From Streptomyces sp. CB02056 (GTDB lineage Bacteria; Actinomycetota; Actinomycetes; Streptomycetales; Streptomycetaceae): DNA of 64,000 nt. Below the pieces are notes generated by a model. It did no database searches and was not told where the DNA came from. It saw only the letters and a program-made list of their open reading frames with translations. The position numbers and the translations under genes are program-made. The stretch is from the NCBI RefSeq assembly GCF_001905545.1, contig NZ_LIPD01000001.1:705561-769560 (forward strand), given 5' to 3'. Positions 26,719-34,924 of this stretch are shown here, one piece after another; the stretch's first letter is position 1; every line of letters begins with the position of its first letter.

Positions 26719-27030
26719 ATGACTGACAACGGTGCGGACCTCGAGGCGATCGCCGAGTACTACGAGACGCACGAGCTGACCGAGGACGAGATCATGAGCG
26801 CCGAGCCGGGCGAGCCGGTGGCGGCCGAGTCGGTGATGATCACCACCTCGCTGCGGCTGCCCAAGCCGGTGATGGACGAGGTCCGGCGCCGGGCGCGGGA
26901 GCGGGGGCTGAAGCCGACGGCGATCATGAGGGAGTGGATCGAGGCCGCCATCGCGGACGTGGACGAGCCGGTGCCGCTCAGTGTGATCACCGCGGCGGTG
27001 GCGGAGTACCAGCACCGTCGGGCGTCGTGA
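26719..27030 (+). CDS. BrnA/CopG-type antitoxin
   Basis: Protein of 103 aa. The middle contains a ribbon-helix-helix pattern: SVMITTSLRLPKPVMDEVRRRARERGLKPTAIMREWIEAAI (about 38-78), with the beta strand ITTSLRLP as the DNA-contacting ribbon. The acidic N terminus (EYYETHELTEDEIMSAE) and the tail probably wrap the toxin. A GAAGGTGA element precedes the ATG and the toxin gene ends 9 bases upstream, so the two are co-expressed. Toxin-first order is the BrnTA convention. It likely neutralises the upstream toxin and autoregulates the pair. Confidence 0.75.
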   Translation: MTDNGADLEAIAEYYETHELTEDEIMSAEPGEPVAAESVMITTSLRLPKPVMDEVRRRARERGLKPTAIMREWIEAAIADVDEPVPLSVITAAVAEYQHRRAS

Positions 27031-27033
27031 GGG

Positions 27034-27762
27034 TCAGGCGGTGAGGGCTGGGGTGGTGTCCGCGGCGTGGCGGGCCTGGTCGTAGCGGTGGAGGAGGAGG
27101 GTCGCCAGCTCGGGGGACGGGCCGAGGACGTCGGCCACGAGGTCCGCGTCCTCGGCGGCGGCCGCGATGCGGTCGGGGAGGAGGCCGGGGGCGAGCAGGT
27201 AGGGGGCGACGGCGGTGTGTGCGGCGCCGGCGGTGCGCAGGGCGGCGAGGGCGTCGGGGACGCGGGGGCCGGTAGCGGAGGCGTAGGCGACCTCGACGGC
27301 GGCCCAGCCGCGGGTGCGGCGCCACTCGGCGGCGACCGCGCGGGTCGCGGCGTCGGCGGCCGGGTCGGAGGAGCCGGCGGCGGCCAGGACGACGCCGGTA
27401 CGGGCCCGGGCGGCGGGTGAGCCGACCGCGAGGCCGGCCTCGGCGAGGCGGCGGTCCAGGGCGGCGAGCAGCAGGGGGGAGGGGCCGAGCACGTCGGCGA
27501 CCGGCAGCCGGGAGCCGGCGGCGCGCAGGGCGGCCGGGATGTCGTGCTTGGCGTGGAAGGCCCGGTTGAGCAGCAGCGGCACCGCCACCGCGTCCGCGAG
27601 CCGTCCGACCACCTGGGGGATCCGCGGCGCGCAGTGGTCCAGGTAGGCGGTGGCGACCTCGGTGCCGGGCCGCTGGGCCCGCACCTCCTCCACGAGCGCG
27701 GCCACCGTCGCGGCGTGGCGCGGGTCGCGGCTGCCGTGGGCGATCAGGAGGAGGGCGGGCAT
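27034..27762 (-). CDS. Sirohydrochlorin chelatase (SirB/CbiX type)
   Basis: Cytoplasmic class II chelatase of 242 aa made of two homologous halves. The first half has LLLIAHGSRDPRHAATV with the metal-binding His9 and NRAFHAKHDIP with a second His; the second half begins at VVLAAAGSSDPAADAATR but has lost the first His (AAAGSSDP), as in long CbiX proteins where one half is active. It inserts Fe or Co into sirohydrochlorin. As the last gene of the sulfate operon it most likely supplies siroheme for Sir. It starts 11 bases after the ssuC stop. Confidence 0.88.
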   Translation of the reverse strand: MPALLLIAHGSRDPRHAATVAALVEEVRAQRPGTEVATAYLDHCAPRIPQVVGRLADAVAVPLLLNRAFHAKHDIPAALRAAGSRLPVADVLGPSPLLLAALDRRLAEAGLAVGSPAARARTGVVLAAAGSSDPAADAATRAVAAEWRRTRGWAAVEVAYASATGPRVPDALAALRTAGAAHTAVAPYLLAPGLLPDRIAAAAEDADLVADVLGPSPELATLLLHRYDQARHAADTTPALTA

Positions 27763-27772
27763 CAGCGCTGCC

Positions 27773-28705
27773 TCACTTGCCGGTGGCCAGCAGGCCGCGG
27801 TTGCGCAGCACCCGGCGTTCGACGGGGGTGAAGACGAGGAGCTCGATGGCGATGCCGACGAAGAGGATGAGGATGATGCCGAGCAGGACGCCGGACATGT
27901 CGGAGAACTCGCGCTGGTCCTCCAGGAAGCGGCCGAGGCCGCGGCCCAGGTCGGGGGAGGAGGCGACGAGTTCGGCGGCCATCAGGGAGCGCCAGGAGAA
28001 GGCCCAGCCCTGCTTGAGGCCGGCGAGGTAGCCGGGGAGGGCGGCGGGGATGAGGACGTGCCGGGCGCCGGTGAGGCCGGTGGCGCCGAGGGTGCGTCCG
28101 GCCCGCAGGAACAGCGGGGGGACCTGGTCGATGCCGGCGACCAGGCCGTTGGCGATGGAGGGGACGGCGCCGAGCAGGATGACGGCGTACATCATCGAGT
28201 CGTTGATGCCGAGCCAGATGACGGCGGCGGGCACCCAGGCGACCGAGGGCAGCGACTGCAGGCCCTGCAGGACGGGCCCGATGGCGGTGCGCACCGGTCT
28301 GATGCGGGCGACGACGAGGCCGATCGGGGTGCCGATCACCACGGCGAGGAGGAAGCCGGACAGGCCGCGCCAGACGCTGGTCCAGATGATCGAGAACAGC
28401 GTGCCCTGGTACCAGAGGTCCTGGGCGGAGCGCCACACGTCGGCGGGGCTGGGCAGCTTGTAGGAGGAGGTGAGCTCCAGGCTGTACGCGCCCTGCCAGA
28501 GCGCGAGCACGACGAGCACGCCGATCAGCGGCGGCAGGGCCTTGCTGCGCAGGGCCTCGCCGAGGGAGCCGCGCTGTGCGGTGACGGCGTCGAGGGCGTC
28601 CAGGCCGGCGCCGACGCCCGCGGTGTCGGCGGTCCTGTCGTTCCGGTCGTGCTTGTCGTTCCTGTCGTTCTTGTCCAGGACGGGGGTGGTGTCAGTGCTG
28701 GCCAT
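27773..28705 (-). CDS. ssuC: ABC importer permease, sulfonate/taurine type
   Basis: Inner-membrane permease of 310 aa. About six helices lie between residues 50 and 300. The EAA-like coupling loop is LRAGRTLGATGLTGARHVLIPAALPGYLAGLKQGWAFSW, typical of SsuC/TauC/NrtB. The N-terminal 30 residues contain a low-complexity Asp/Asn/Arg/Lys run (DKNDRNDKHDRNDRT) encoded by a short T-rich repeat at about 28635-28678. ATG 28705 is chosen; it lies inside the last codons of ssuB (14-base overlap), so translation is coupled. The substrate is probably alkanesulfonate or another sulfur source, given the operon. Confidence 0.88.
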   Translation of the reverse strand: MASTDTTPVLDKNDRNDKHDRNDRTADTAGVGAGLDALDAVTAQRGSLGEALRSKALPPLIGVLVVLALWQGAYSLELTSSYKLPSPADVWRSAQDLWYQGTLFSIIWTSVWRGLSGFLLAVVIGTPIGLVVARIRPVRTAIGPVLQGLQSLPSVAWVPAAVIWLGINDSMMYAVILLGAVPSIANGLVAGIDQVPPLFLRAGRTLGATGLTGARHVLIPAALPGYLAGLKQGWAFSWRSLMAAELVASSPDLGRGLGRFLEDQREFSDMSGVLLGIILILFVGIAIELLVFTPVERRVLRNRGLLATGK

Positions 28706-29495
28706 GGCGACGGATCTCCCCACGCAGTTCTTCGGTGATCTCGATGGACAGGTCGGCGACGCCGGCGGACTCGATGCGGCGCGGCTGGGGCAGGTCGATG
28801 TGCCATTCGCGGGCGACCCGGCCGGGGCGGGAGGAGAGCAGGACGACCCGCTGGGCGAGGCGGACGGCCTCGCGGACGTTGTGGGTGACGAACAGGACGG
28901 TCAGCTGCCGTTCGGCCCAGATCCGGGTGATCTCGTCGTGGAGGACGTCGCGGGTGATGGCGTCGAGGGCGGCGAAGGGCTCGTCCATGAGCAGGACCTT
29001 GCTGCCCTGGGCGAGGGCGCGGGCCATGGCGACGCGCTGGCGCATGCCGCCGGACAGCTCGTGGACGCGCTTGCCGTACGCGCCGTCCAGGCGGACGAGT
29101 TCGAGCAGCCGCTCGGCTTCGGCGCGGCGCTCGGGGCGGGCGACGCCGGCCAGCTTGAGGGCGAGTTCGATGTTCCGGCCGGCGGTGAGCCAGGGGAAGA
29201 GGGCGTGCTCCTGGAACATCAGCGCGGGGCGGCCGCCGGGCACCTCGATGCCGCCGGCGGTGGGCCGGTCGAGGCCGGCGACGAGGTTGAGCAGGGTGGA
29301 CTTGCCGCAGCCGGAGGCGCCGAGCAGGGTGACGAACTCGCCGGGGGCGACGTCGAGGGTGATGTCGTCCAGGACGTGGGTCTGGGCGCCGGGGCGGCCG
29401 AAGGACTTGTGCACGTGCGAGATCCGGACGGCGGGCGCACCGCCGTGGGCGTCGGCGCCGGGGGCGTCCGCCGAGGTGGTCAGTGCCGGGGTCAT
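28692..29495 (-). CDS. ssuB: ABC importer ATP-binding protein, sulfonate/taurine type
   Basis: ATPase of 267 aa. Walker A GASGCGKST (about 60-68), Q-loop LMFQEHALFPWLTAGRN, signature LSGGMRQRVAMARAL, Walker B VLLMDEPFAALD, and His switch VLFVTHN. The QEHALFPW and VREAVRLAQRVVLLSSRPGRV blocks are those of the SsuB/TauB/NrtD importer class. It overlaps ssuC by 14 bases. A 142-base gap with a stem-loop separates it from ssuA. Confidence 0.92.
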   Translation of the reverse strand: MTPALTTSADAPGADAHGGAPAVRISHVHKSFGRPGAQTHVLDDITLDVAPGEFVTLLGASGCGKSTLLNLVAGLDRPTAGGIEVPGGRPALMFQEHALFPWLTAGRNIELALKLAGVARPERRAEAERLLELVRLDGAYGKRVHELSGGMRQRVAMARALAQGSKVLLMDEPFAALDAITRDVLHDEITRIWAERQLTVLFVTHNVREAVRLAQRVVLLSSRPGRVAREWHIDLPQPRRIESAGVADLSIEITEELRGEIRRHGQH

Positions 29496-29545
29496 CCGGG
29501 CACCTCCTGGATGAGTGGTCTGGCGAGGTCGGGGCCGTGGCCCGG

Positions 29546-29598
29546 GCCCCGCCCGTCCCGGTGGGCATCGATCGGGGATCGACCGGGCGGGCGGGGGC
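29546..29598 (-). terminator. Intercistronic stem-loop between ssuA and ssuB
   Basis: A GC-rich stem of about 16 bp pairs GCCCCGCCCGTCCCGGT (29546-29562) with ACCGGGCGGGCGGGGGC (29582-29598), with one or two bulged bases. It lies just after the binding-protein gene, where partial termination or RNA protection commonly makes the binding protein more abundant than the ATPase. Confidence 0.5.
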
Positions 29599-29637
29599 CG
29601 GACCGCGGAGTCGTGACGAACGGCCTTGCTGCGGGCG

Positions 29638-30801
29638 CTACTTGGCGCCGAGTCCGGCGTCCGCGACGGCGGGCCGGCCCTCCGCGGCGAGGACCTTGTT
29701 CAGCAGGGTGAGGTCGTAGATGCCGTTCAGGTTGGGCTTCTTGAGGAGCCCGGCGGTGACGGCGTGGTCGGCCTCGGCCTGGAGGGTGTTCGCCAGCGGG
29801 TCGTCCAGGAAGTCGATGTCGGCCCAGGCCGGGTCCAGGATGGCGGGCTCCAGGGAGTTGCCGGCCTCCTTCTTGATCGCCTCGTTGGCGTCGGCCTTGG
29901 CCTTGTCGGAGTTGTCCTTGATGAAGGCGTTGGTCTTCACCGAGCCGCGCAGCACGGCCTCCACCACGTCCGGGTGCTCCGTGAGGAACTTCTGCGAGAC
30001 GATGATGTTGGTGATCACGAACTTCTTGTCGGGCCAGACGTCCTTCTCGTTGAGCAGGACCTTCGCGCCGAGCGTGACCAGCTTGGAGGCGGTGGGCTCG
30101 GGCACCCAGGCGGCGTCGATGGAGCCGGACTTGTACGCGTCGGGGGTGACCTTGTTGTCGGTGCGCACGACCGAGACGTCGCCGGCGCCGGTGGCCGCGT
30201 CGACCTTGTAGCCCTTGCCCGCCAGGTAGTTGAGCAGGGCGACGTCCTGGGTGTTGCCGAGCTGCGGGGTGGCGATCTTCTTGCCCTTGAGGTCGTCCAG
30301 GGTGGCGATCTTCTCCGGGTTGGCGACCAGCTTGACGCCGCCGGAGGCCGAACCGCCGATGATCTTCAGGGACTTGCCGTCGGACTTGGTGTAGCCGTTG
30401 ATCGCGGGGGAGGGGCCGATCCAGCCGATGTCGATGGAGCCGGCGTTCAGCGCCTCGATCTCGGCCGGGCCGGCGTTGAAGACCTGGGTCTTGACCTGGG
30501 TGGCGCCGAGCTCCTTCTGGAAGAAGCCCTCCTGGAGGCCGACCAGCGGGGTGCCGTGGGTGAGGTTGGCGAAGTAGCCGATCTTCACCGTGTCCGCGGA
30601 CAGCTTCGCGCCGGAACTCCCGGTGGTGGCAGCGGTGTTGGCCTTGGCGTCGGAGGACTTGTCGTCCGCCTTGGAGCCGTAGCTGCAGGACGACAGCAGG
30701 GCCGCCACGGTCAGGCCGGCCGCGGCGGCGGCCGCGGAGCGTCTGATCCGCCCGGCGTCGGGGCGGGTGCGGGTATGCGGGAGGGCCGGGTTCGGTGCCA
30801 T
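29638..30801 (-). CDS. ssuA: ABC importer substrate-binding lipoprotein, sulfonate type
   Basis: Exported lipoprotein of 387 aa from ATG 30801. N region with RIRRS, hydrophobic core, lipobox LLSSC (Cys about 39), then a type II periplasmic-binding fold of the SsuA/NMT1 class: TVKIGYFANLTHGTPLVGLQEGFFQKELG, FNAGPAEIEALNAGSIDIGWIGPSPAINGY, GLKGKKIATPQLGNTQDVAL-type hinge and DAAWVPEPTASKLV. The ligand is likely a sulfonate or sulfate ester, inferred from its position inside a sulfate operon that has no CysTWA importer in view. GGAC lies 7 bases before the ATG. Confidence 0.9.
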   Translation of the reverse strand: MAPNPALPHTRTRPDAGRIRRSAAAAAAGLTVAALLSSCSYGSKADDKSSDAKANTAATTGSSGAKLSADTVKIGYFANLTHGTPLVGLQEGFFQKELGATQVKTQVFNAGPAEIEALNAGSIDIGWIGPSPAINGYTKSDGKSLKIIGGSASGGVKLVANPEKIATLDDLKGKKIATPQLGNTQDVALLNYLAGKGYKVDAATGAGDVSVVRTDNKVTPDAYKSGSIDAAWVPEPTASKLVTLGAKVLLNEKDVWPDKKFVITNIIVSQKFLTEHPDVVEAVLRGSVKTNAFIKDNSDKAKADANEAIKKEAGNSLEPAILDPAWADIDFLDDPLANTLQAEADHAVTAGLLKKPNLNGIYDLTLLNKVLAAEGRPAVADAGLGAK

Positions 30802-30937
30802 GGCGAGAGTCCTGTTCGCGGACGGACCGTCAGGAGGCGGTCTCGGACGGACGGTTGGAAGGTGGTGCGCGCGGCAGCGGTGTGCCGGGGGCAAGCCGGG
30901 CGGCTGTGGGGGGAGACAGCCCGGTGACAGGGCGTTC

Positions 30938-31048
30938 TCAGCCCCGTCGGCCCGCACATCGGGTCAGGCCGCCCTGGCCGCTGCCGAGGACGCCGCTGCC
31001 GATGCGGCCGCCTTCCTTGTCCATGCCCGAGAACGCCTCGCTGGGCAT
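30938..31048 (-). CDS. Possible 36-codon ORF coupled to cysN
   Basis: Its ATG (31048-31046) overlaps the cysN stop as TGATG, the same junction used elsewhere in this operon. It encodes a 36-residue Gly-rich peptide (begins MPSEAFSGMDKEGG, ends TRCAGRRG) and stops at 30938. It has no recognised domain, so it may be a real coupled small protein, a remnant of a lost gene, or chance. The stretch from here to ssuA (30802-30937) holds no other gene. Confidence 0.3.
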   Translation of the reverse strand: MPSEAFSGMDKEGGRIGSGVLGSGQGGLTRCAGRRG

Positions 31049-32361
31049 CAGACCCAGTCCTCCTCGTCGGGTGTGCCGGTGGTGGGTACGGTGGCGAAGG
31101 CCTCGCCCGCCATGCCGGCGGTGAGGGTGGTGCCGTCGGCCGGGTCGATGAGCAGGAACGACCCGGTGCGGCGGTTGTCGGAGTAGCCGTCCAGGGCCAG
31201 CGGCTCGGCGGTGCGCAGGACGACCCGGCCGATGTCGTTGACGTTCAGCCCGTCGGGGGCGGGGCGCTGTTCCAAAGTGTCGATGTCGATCCGGTAGGCG
31301 ACGTCCTTGACCAGCGCCCGCACGGTGCGGGTGGTGTGCTTGAGGAGGACCTTGTCCCCGGCGCGCAGCGGCCGTTCGCTGAGGTGGCTGACGGTGGCCT
31401 CGATGTCCTTGGTGGGGACGGGCACGGGGCCGGCGGCGATGAGGTCGCCGCGGGAGACGTCCAGGTCGTCGGCGAGGCGGACGGTCACCGACTGCGGGGC
31501 CCAGGCGGCGTCGGCCTGGCGGCCGAGGGCGTCGATCCCGGCGACGGTGGTGGTGTGGCCGGACGGCAGGACCGTGACGGTGTCGCCGACGCGCAGCACG
31601 CCGGACGCCAACTGGCCTGCGTAGCCACGGTAGTCGGGGTGCTCCTCGGTCTGCGGGCGGATGACGTACTGGACCGGGAAGCGGGCCGGCTCGGCGCCCG
31701 GGTCACTGCCGACCGGCACCGTCTCCAGGTGCTCCAGCAGGGTCGGGCCGCCGTACCAGTCCATGTGCGCGGACGGCTCCACGACGTTGTCCCCGGCGAG
31801 GGCGGAGATCGGGACGGCCAGCACGTCCTTGACGCCGAGCGAGGCGGCGTAGGCGGTGAACTCGGCGGCGATGGCGGCGAACACGGGCTCGGCGTAGTCG
31901 ACCAGGTCCATCTTGTTGACGGCGAGGACGACGTGCGGCACGCGCAGCAGGGCGGCGACGGCGGCGTGCCGGCGGGTCTGCTCGACGACGCCGTTGCGGG
32001 CGTCGACGAGGACGACGGCGAGTTCGGCCGTGGAGGCGCCGGTGACCATGTTGCGGGTGTACTGCACGTGCCCGGGGGTGTCGGCGAGGATGAACCGCCG
32101 GCGGGGCGTGGCGAAGTAGCGGTAGGCCACGTCGATGGTGATGCCCTGTTCGCGCTCCGCGCGCAGGCCGTCGGTGAGCAGGGCGAGGTCGGGCGCCTCC
32201 TGGCCGCGGCTGCGGGAGGCGTGCTCGACGGCCTCCAGCTGGTCGGCGAGCACCGACTTGGAGTCGTGCAGCAGCCGGCCGACGAGGGTGGACTTGCCGT
32301 CGTCGACGGAGCCGGCGGTGGCGAAGCGCAGCAGCGAGGTGGCGTTGGTGGCGGTGCTCAT
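31048..32361 (-). CDS. cysN: Sulfate adenylyltransferase subunit 1 (GTPase)
   Basis: GTPase subunit of ATP sulfurylase, 437 aa. G1 GSVDDGKST (17-25), G2 ITIDVAYRYF, G3 DTPGHVQYTRNM, G4 NKMD, G5 ISAL, followed by two EF-Tu-like beta domains (about 230-430). GTP hydrolysis by CysN drives the otherwise unfavourable APS synthesis by CysD. The APS-kinase fusion seen in CysNC proteins is absent, since cysC is separate here. The start overlaps the cysD stop by one base (TAATG). Confidence 0.96.
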   Translation of the reverse strand: MSTATNATSLLRFATAGSVDDGKSTLVGRLLHDSKSVLADQLEAVEHASRSRGQEAPDLALLTDGLRAEREQGITIDVAYRYFATPRRRFILADTPGHVQYTRNMVTGASTAELAVVLVDARNGVVEQTRRHAAVAALLRVPHVVLAVNKMDLVDYAEPVFAAIAAEFTAYAASLGVKDVLAVPISALAGDNVVEPSAHMDWYGGPTLLEHLETVPVGSDPGAEPARFPVQYVIRPQTEEHPDYRGYAGQLASGVLRVGDTVTVLPSGHTTTVAGIDALGRQADAAWAPQSVTVRLADDLDVSRGDLIAAGPVPVPTKDIEATVSHLSERPLRAGDKVLLKHTTRTVRALVKDVAYRIDIDTLEQRPAPDGLNVNDIGRVVLRTAEPLALDGYSDNRRTGSFLLIDPADGTTLTAGMAGEAFATVPTTGTPDEEDWV

Positions 32362-33320
32362 TAGAAGTATCCCTCGCGCTTGCGGTCTTCCATCGCGGCC
32401 TCGGAGAGCTTGTCGTCGGCCCGCGTCGCACCGCGCTCGGTGAGGCGCGAGGCGGCGATCTCGGCGATGACGGCCTCGATGGTGGTGGCGTCGGAGTCGA
32501 CGGCGCCGGTGCAGGACATGTCGCCGACGGTGCGGTAGCGGATCAGCCGCCGCTCGACCGGCTCGTGCTCCTTGGGGCCGCCCCAGTCGCCGGCGGTCAG
32601 CCACATGCCGCTGCGGGCGAAGACGTCCCGCTCGTGGGCGTAGTAGATCTCCGGCAGCTCGATGCCCTCGCGCTCGATGTACTGCCACACGTCGAGCTCG
32701 GTCCAGTTGGACAGCGGGAAGACCCGCACGTGCTCGCCCACCGCGTGGCGGCCGTTGTAGAGCGACCACAGCTCGGGGCGCTGGCGGCGCGGGTCCCAGG
32801 CGCCGAACTCGTCGCGCAGCGAGAAGACGCGCTCCTTGGCGCGGGCCTTCTCCTCGTCGCGGCGCCCGCCGCCGAACACCGCGTCGAAGCGGTTCGTCTC
32901 GATGGCGTCCAGCAGCGGCACGGTCTGCAGCGGGTTGCGGGTGCCGTCGGGGCGCTCGCGCAGGACGCCGCGGTCGATGAAGTCCTGGACGTGGGCGACG
33001 TGCAGGCGCAGGCCGTGCCGCGCGGCGACGCGGTCGCGGTAGTCGATGACCTCGGGGAAGTTGTGCCCGGTGTCGACGTGCAGCAGCGAGAAGGGGACGG
33101 CGGCGGGCGCGAAGGCCTTGAGCGCCAGGTGCAGCATGACGATGGAGTCCTTGCCGCCGGAGAACAGGATCACCGGGCGTTCGAACTCCCCCGCGACCTC
33201 GCGGAAGATGTGCACCGACTCGGCCTCCAGCGCGTCCAGGTGGGACAGCGCGAAGGGCCCCCCTGAATTCTGGTTGGGGTCGCCGGCGGTGCGGACCGGG
33301 CTGTCGGTCTCGGTGGTCAT
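32361..33320 (-). CDS. cysD: Sulfate adenylyltransferase subunit 2
   Basis: Catalytic subunit of 319 aa that adenylates sulfate to APS with CysN. PP-loop SGGKDS (54-59), DTGHNFPEVIDYRD, AVFGGGRRDEEKARAKERVFSLRDEFG, and the C-terminal block RYRTVGDMSCTGAVDSDA typical of CysD. The coding end TAA overlaps the cysN ATG, and its own ATG overlaps the cysC stop (ATGA), so cysC-cysD-cysN are translationally coupled. Confidence 0.96.
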   Translation of the reverse strand: MTTETDSPVRTAGDPNQNSGGPFALSHLDALEAESVHIFREVAGEFERPVILFSGGKDSIVMLHLALKAFAPAAVPFSLLHVDTGHNFPEVIDYRDRVAARHGLRLHVAHVQDFIDRGVLRERPDGTRNPLQTVPLLDAIETNRFDAVFGGGRRDEEKARAKERVFSLRDEFGAWDPRRQRPELWSLYNGRHAVGEHVRVFPLSNWTELDVWQYIEREGIELPEIYYAHERDVFARSGMWLTAGDWGGPKEHEPVERRLIRYRTVGDMSCTGAVDSDATTIEAVIAEIAASRLTERGATRADDKLSEAAMEDRKREGYF

Positions 33321-33913
33321 GCCAGACCCCTCTCGGTCAGGAAGGCGTGCAGCTCGGCGGCGGACTCGGCGACCGCGCGGCCCTGGGTCTGGAGGCGCAG
33401 CTCCGGCCGCTCCGGGGCCTCGTACGGGTCGTCCACGCCGGTCAGGCCGGAGATCTCGCCGGCCGCCTGCTTGGCGTACAGGCCCTTGACGTCCCGTTCG
33501 GCGCACAGCTCGACCGGGGTGGCGACGTGGATCTCCAGGAACTCGGTGCCGGCCGCCGCGTGCCGCTCGCGCACCGCGGCGCGGGAGTCCGCGAACGGGG
33601 CGATCACCGGGGCGAGCACCTTGACGCCGTTGGCCGCCAGCTTCTCGGCGACGAAGCCGATCCGGGTGACGTTGGTGTGCCGGTCCTCGCGGGAGAAGCC
33701 GAGGCCCTTGGAGAGGAACTCGCGGATCTCGTCGCCGTCCAGGACCTCGACCTTGTGGCCCTCGGCGCGCAGCCGCTCGGCGAGGGCGAAGGCCAGGGTG
33801 GTCTTGCCCGCGCTCGGCAGCCCGGTCAGCCACACGGTGGCGCCGCGCTCGCACGGGGCGGCCGTGCGGGCCGCCTCTGCGGCTCCGTCGGCGGCCAGGG
33901 TGTCAGCTGTCAC
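33317..33913 (-). CDS. cysC: Adenylylsulfate kinase
   Basis: APS kinase of 198 aa from GTG 33913 (AAGGAAAGA upstream). Walker A GLPSAGKTT (31-39; the usual motif is GLSGSGKST, so this one is a family variant), DGDEIREFLSKGLGFSREDRHTNVTRIG (APS-binding block), LEIHVATPVELCAERDVKGLYAKQAAGEI and GVDDPYEAPERPEL. It makes PAPS. If the neighbouring reductase prefers APS, PAPS would mainly serve sulfation. Confidence 0.94.
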   Translation of the reverse strand: MTADTLAADGAAEAARTAAPCERGATVWLTGLPSAGKTTLAFALAERLRAEGHKVEVLDGDEIREFLSKGLGFSREDRHTNVTRIGFVAEKLAANGVKVLAPVIAPFADSRAAVRERHAAAGTEFLEIHVATPVELCAERDVKGLYAKQAAGEISGLTGVDDPYEAPERPELRLQTQGRAVAESAAELHAFLTERGLA

Positions 33914-33960
33914 GGTTCTTTCCTTACACGAGGATGGACGGACGATCAGAACGGATCGAA

Positions 33961-34662
33961 TCAGAGGTGGATGCCGCACTCGGTCTTGCCGGAGCCGGAC
34001 CAGCGGCCGGCCCGGGCGTCCTCACCCTCGCCCGGCTTGCGGGTGCAGGACAACGGGGAGCAGCCGATCGAGGTGTAGCCCTCCCACAGCAGCGGGTTGA
34101 GCAGCACGCCGTGGGCGGCGATGTAGGCGTCCACGTCCTCCTGGGTCCAGCGGGCGATCGGGGCGATCTTGACCTTGCGGCGCTTCGGGTCCCAGGACAC
34201 CACGGGGGTGTTCGCCCGGGTCGGCGACTCGTCGCGGCGCAGCCCGGTCGCCCAGGCGTCGTAGCCGGCCAGGCCCCGGTTGAGCGGCTCGACCTTGCGC
34301 AGCGAGCAGCACAGGTCCGGGTCGCGGTCGTGCAGGGCCGGCCCGTGCTCGGCGTCCTGCTCGGCCACCGTCCGCAGCGGGGTGAGCGTGATGACGTTGA
34401 CCGGCATGGTCGCGGCCACCGCGTCGCGCGTCCCGAGGGTCTCCGGGAAGTGGTAGCCGGTGTCCAGGAACACCACGTCCACCCCCGGGAACACCGAGGA
34501 CGCCAGGTGGGCCACCACCGCGTCCTCCATCGAGGAGGTGACGCAGAACCGCGCGCCGAAGGTGTCCGCGGCCCACCGCAGGACCTCCTGCGCGGTGGCC
34601 TCCTCCAGCTCGCGGCCGGCCCGGACGGCTATCGCCTCGTGGTCAGTCGCGGTGCTGCTCAT
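33961..34662 (-). CDS. cysH: APS/PAPS reductase with atypical second cysteine pair
   Basis: Thioredoxin-dependent reductase of 233 aa that makes sulfite. PP-loop-like TSSMEDAVVAHL, LDTGYHFPETL, and the [4Fe-4S] ligands of APS-type reductases: DLCCSLRKVEPL (Cys118, Cys119) and SIGCSPLSCTRKPGEG (Cys201, Cys206). In family members I know, the second pair is C-x2-C (for example SIGCxPCT); here it is C-x4-C, two residues longer. The C-terminal TECGIHL supplies the nucleophilic Cys229. The cluster-type cysteines suggest APS as substrate. The gene overlaps the upstream zinc protein by 20 bases. Confidence 0.93.
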   Translation of the reverse strand: MSSTATDHEAIAVRAGRELEEATAQEVLRWAADTFGARFCVTSSMEDAVVAHLASSVFPGVDVVFLDTGYHFPETLGTRDAVAATMPVNVITLTPLRTVAEQDAEHGPALHDRDPDLCCSLRKVEPLNRGLAGYDAWATGLRRDESPTRANTPVVSWDPKRRKVKIAPIARWTQEDVDAYIAAHGVLLNPLLWEGYTSIGCSPLSCTRKPGEGEDARAGRWSGSGKTECGIHL

Positions 34663-34825
34663 GTGACGTACCCCCGTGGTTGGTCGGTGACAGCAGGCCG
34701 AGGAACTTCAGCTGGAAGGCGCGGCGGCACCCGTGGCACTCCCAGGCGCCGTGCCCGGCCTCGGAGGGGCGCAGGTCCTCGTCCCCGCAGTACGGGCAGA
34801 AGAAAGGGGCGGCGCGCTCACTCAT
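34643..34825 (-). CDS. Small zinc-ribbon-like protein of the sulfate operon
   Basis: Protein of 60 aa starting MSERAAPFFCPYCGDEDL. Two cysteine pairs, CPYC (10-13) and CHGC (about 32-35), suggest a zinc ribbon; ECHGCRRAFQLKFLGL follows. It lies between sir and cysH on the same strand and overlaps cysH by 20 bases, a position I recall for a small conserved protein in streptomycete sulfate operons. Function is unknown; a role in iron-sulfur or sulfur handling is only a guess. Confidence 0.75.
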   Translation of the reverse strand: MSERAAPFFCPYCGDEDLRPSEAGHGAWECHGCRRAFQLKFLGLLSPTNHGGTSHEQHRD

Positions 34826-34924
34826 TGCCCACCTCGCTGCGCTCGGCGTTCGCTTCGCGAACAACGCCCTGCCTTTTGGTTCGCTCTCCCCCAGCCTCCG
34901 GCCGGGGGTGCCCCCATCGCTCGC

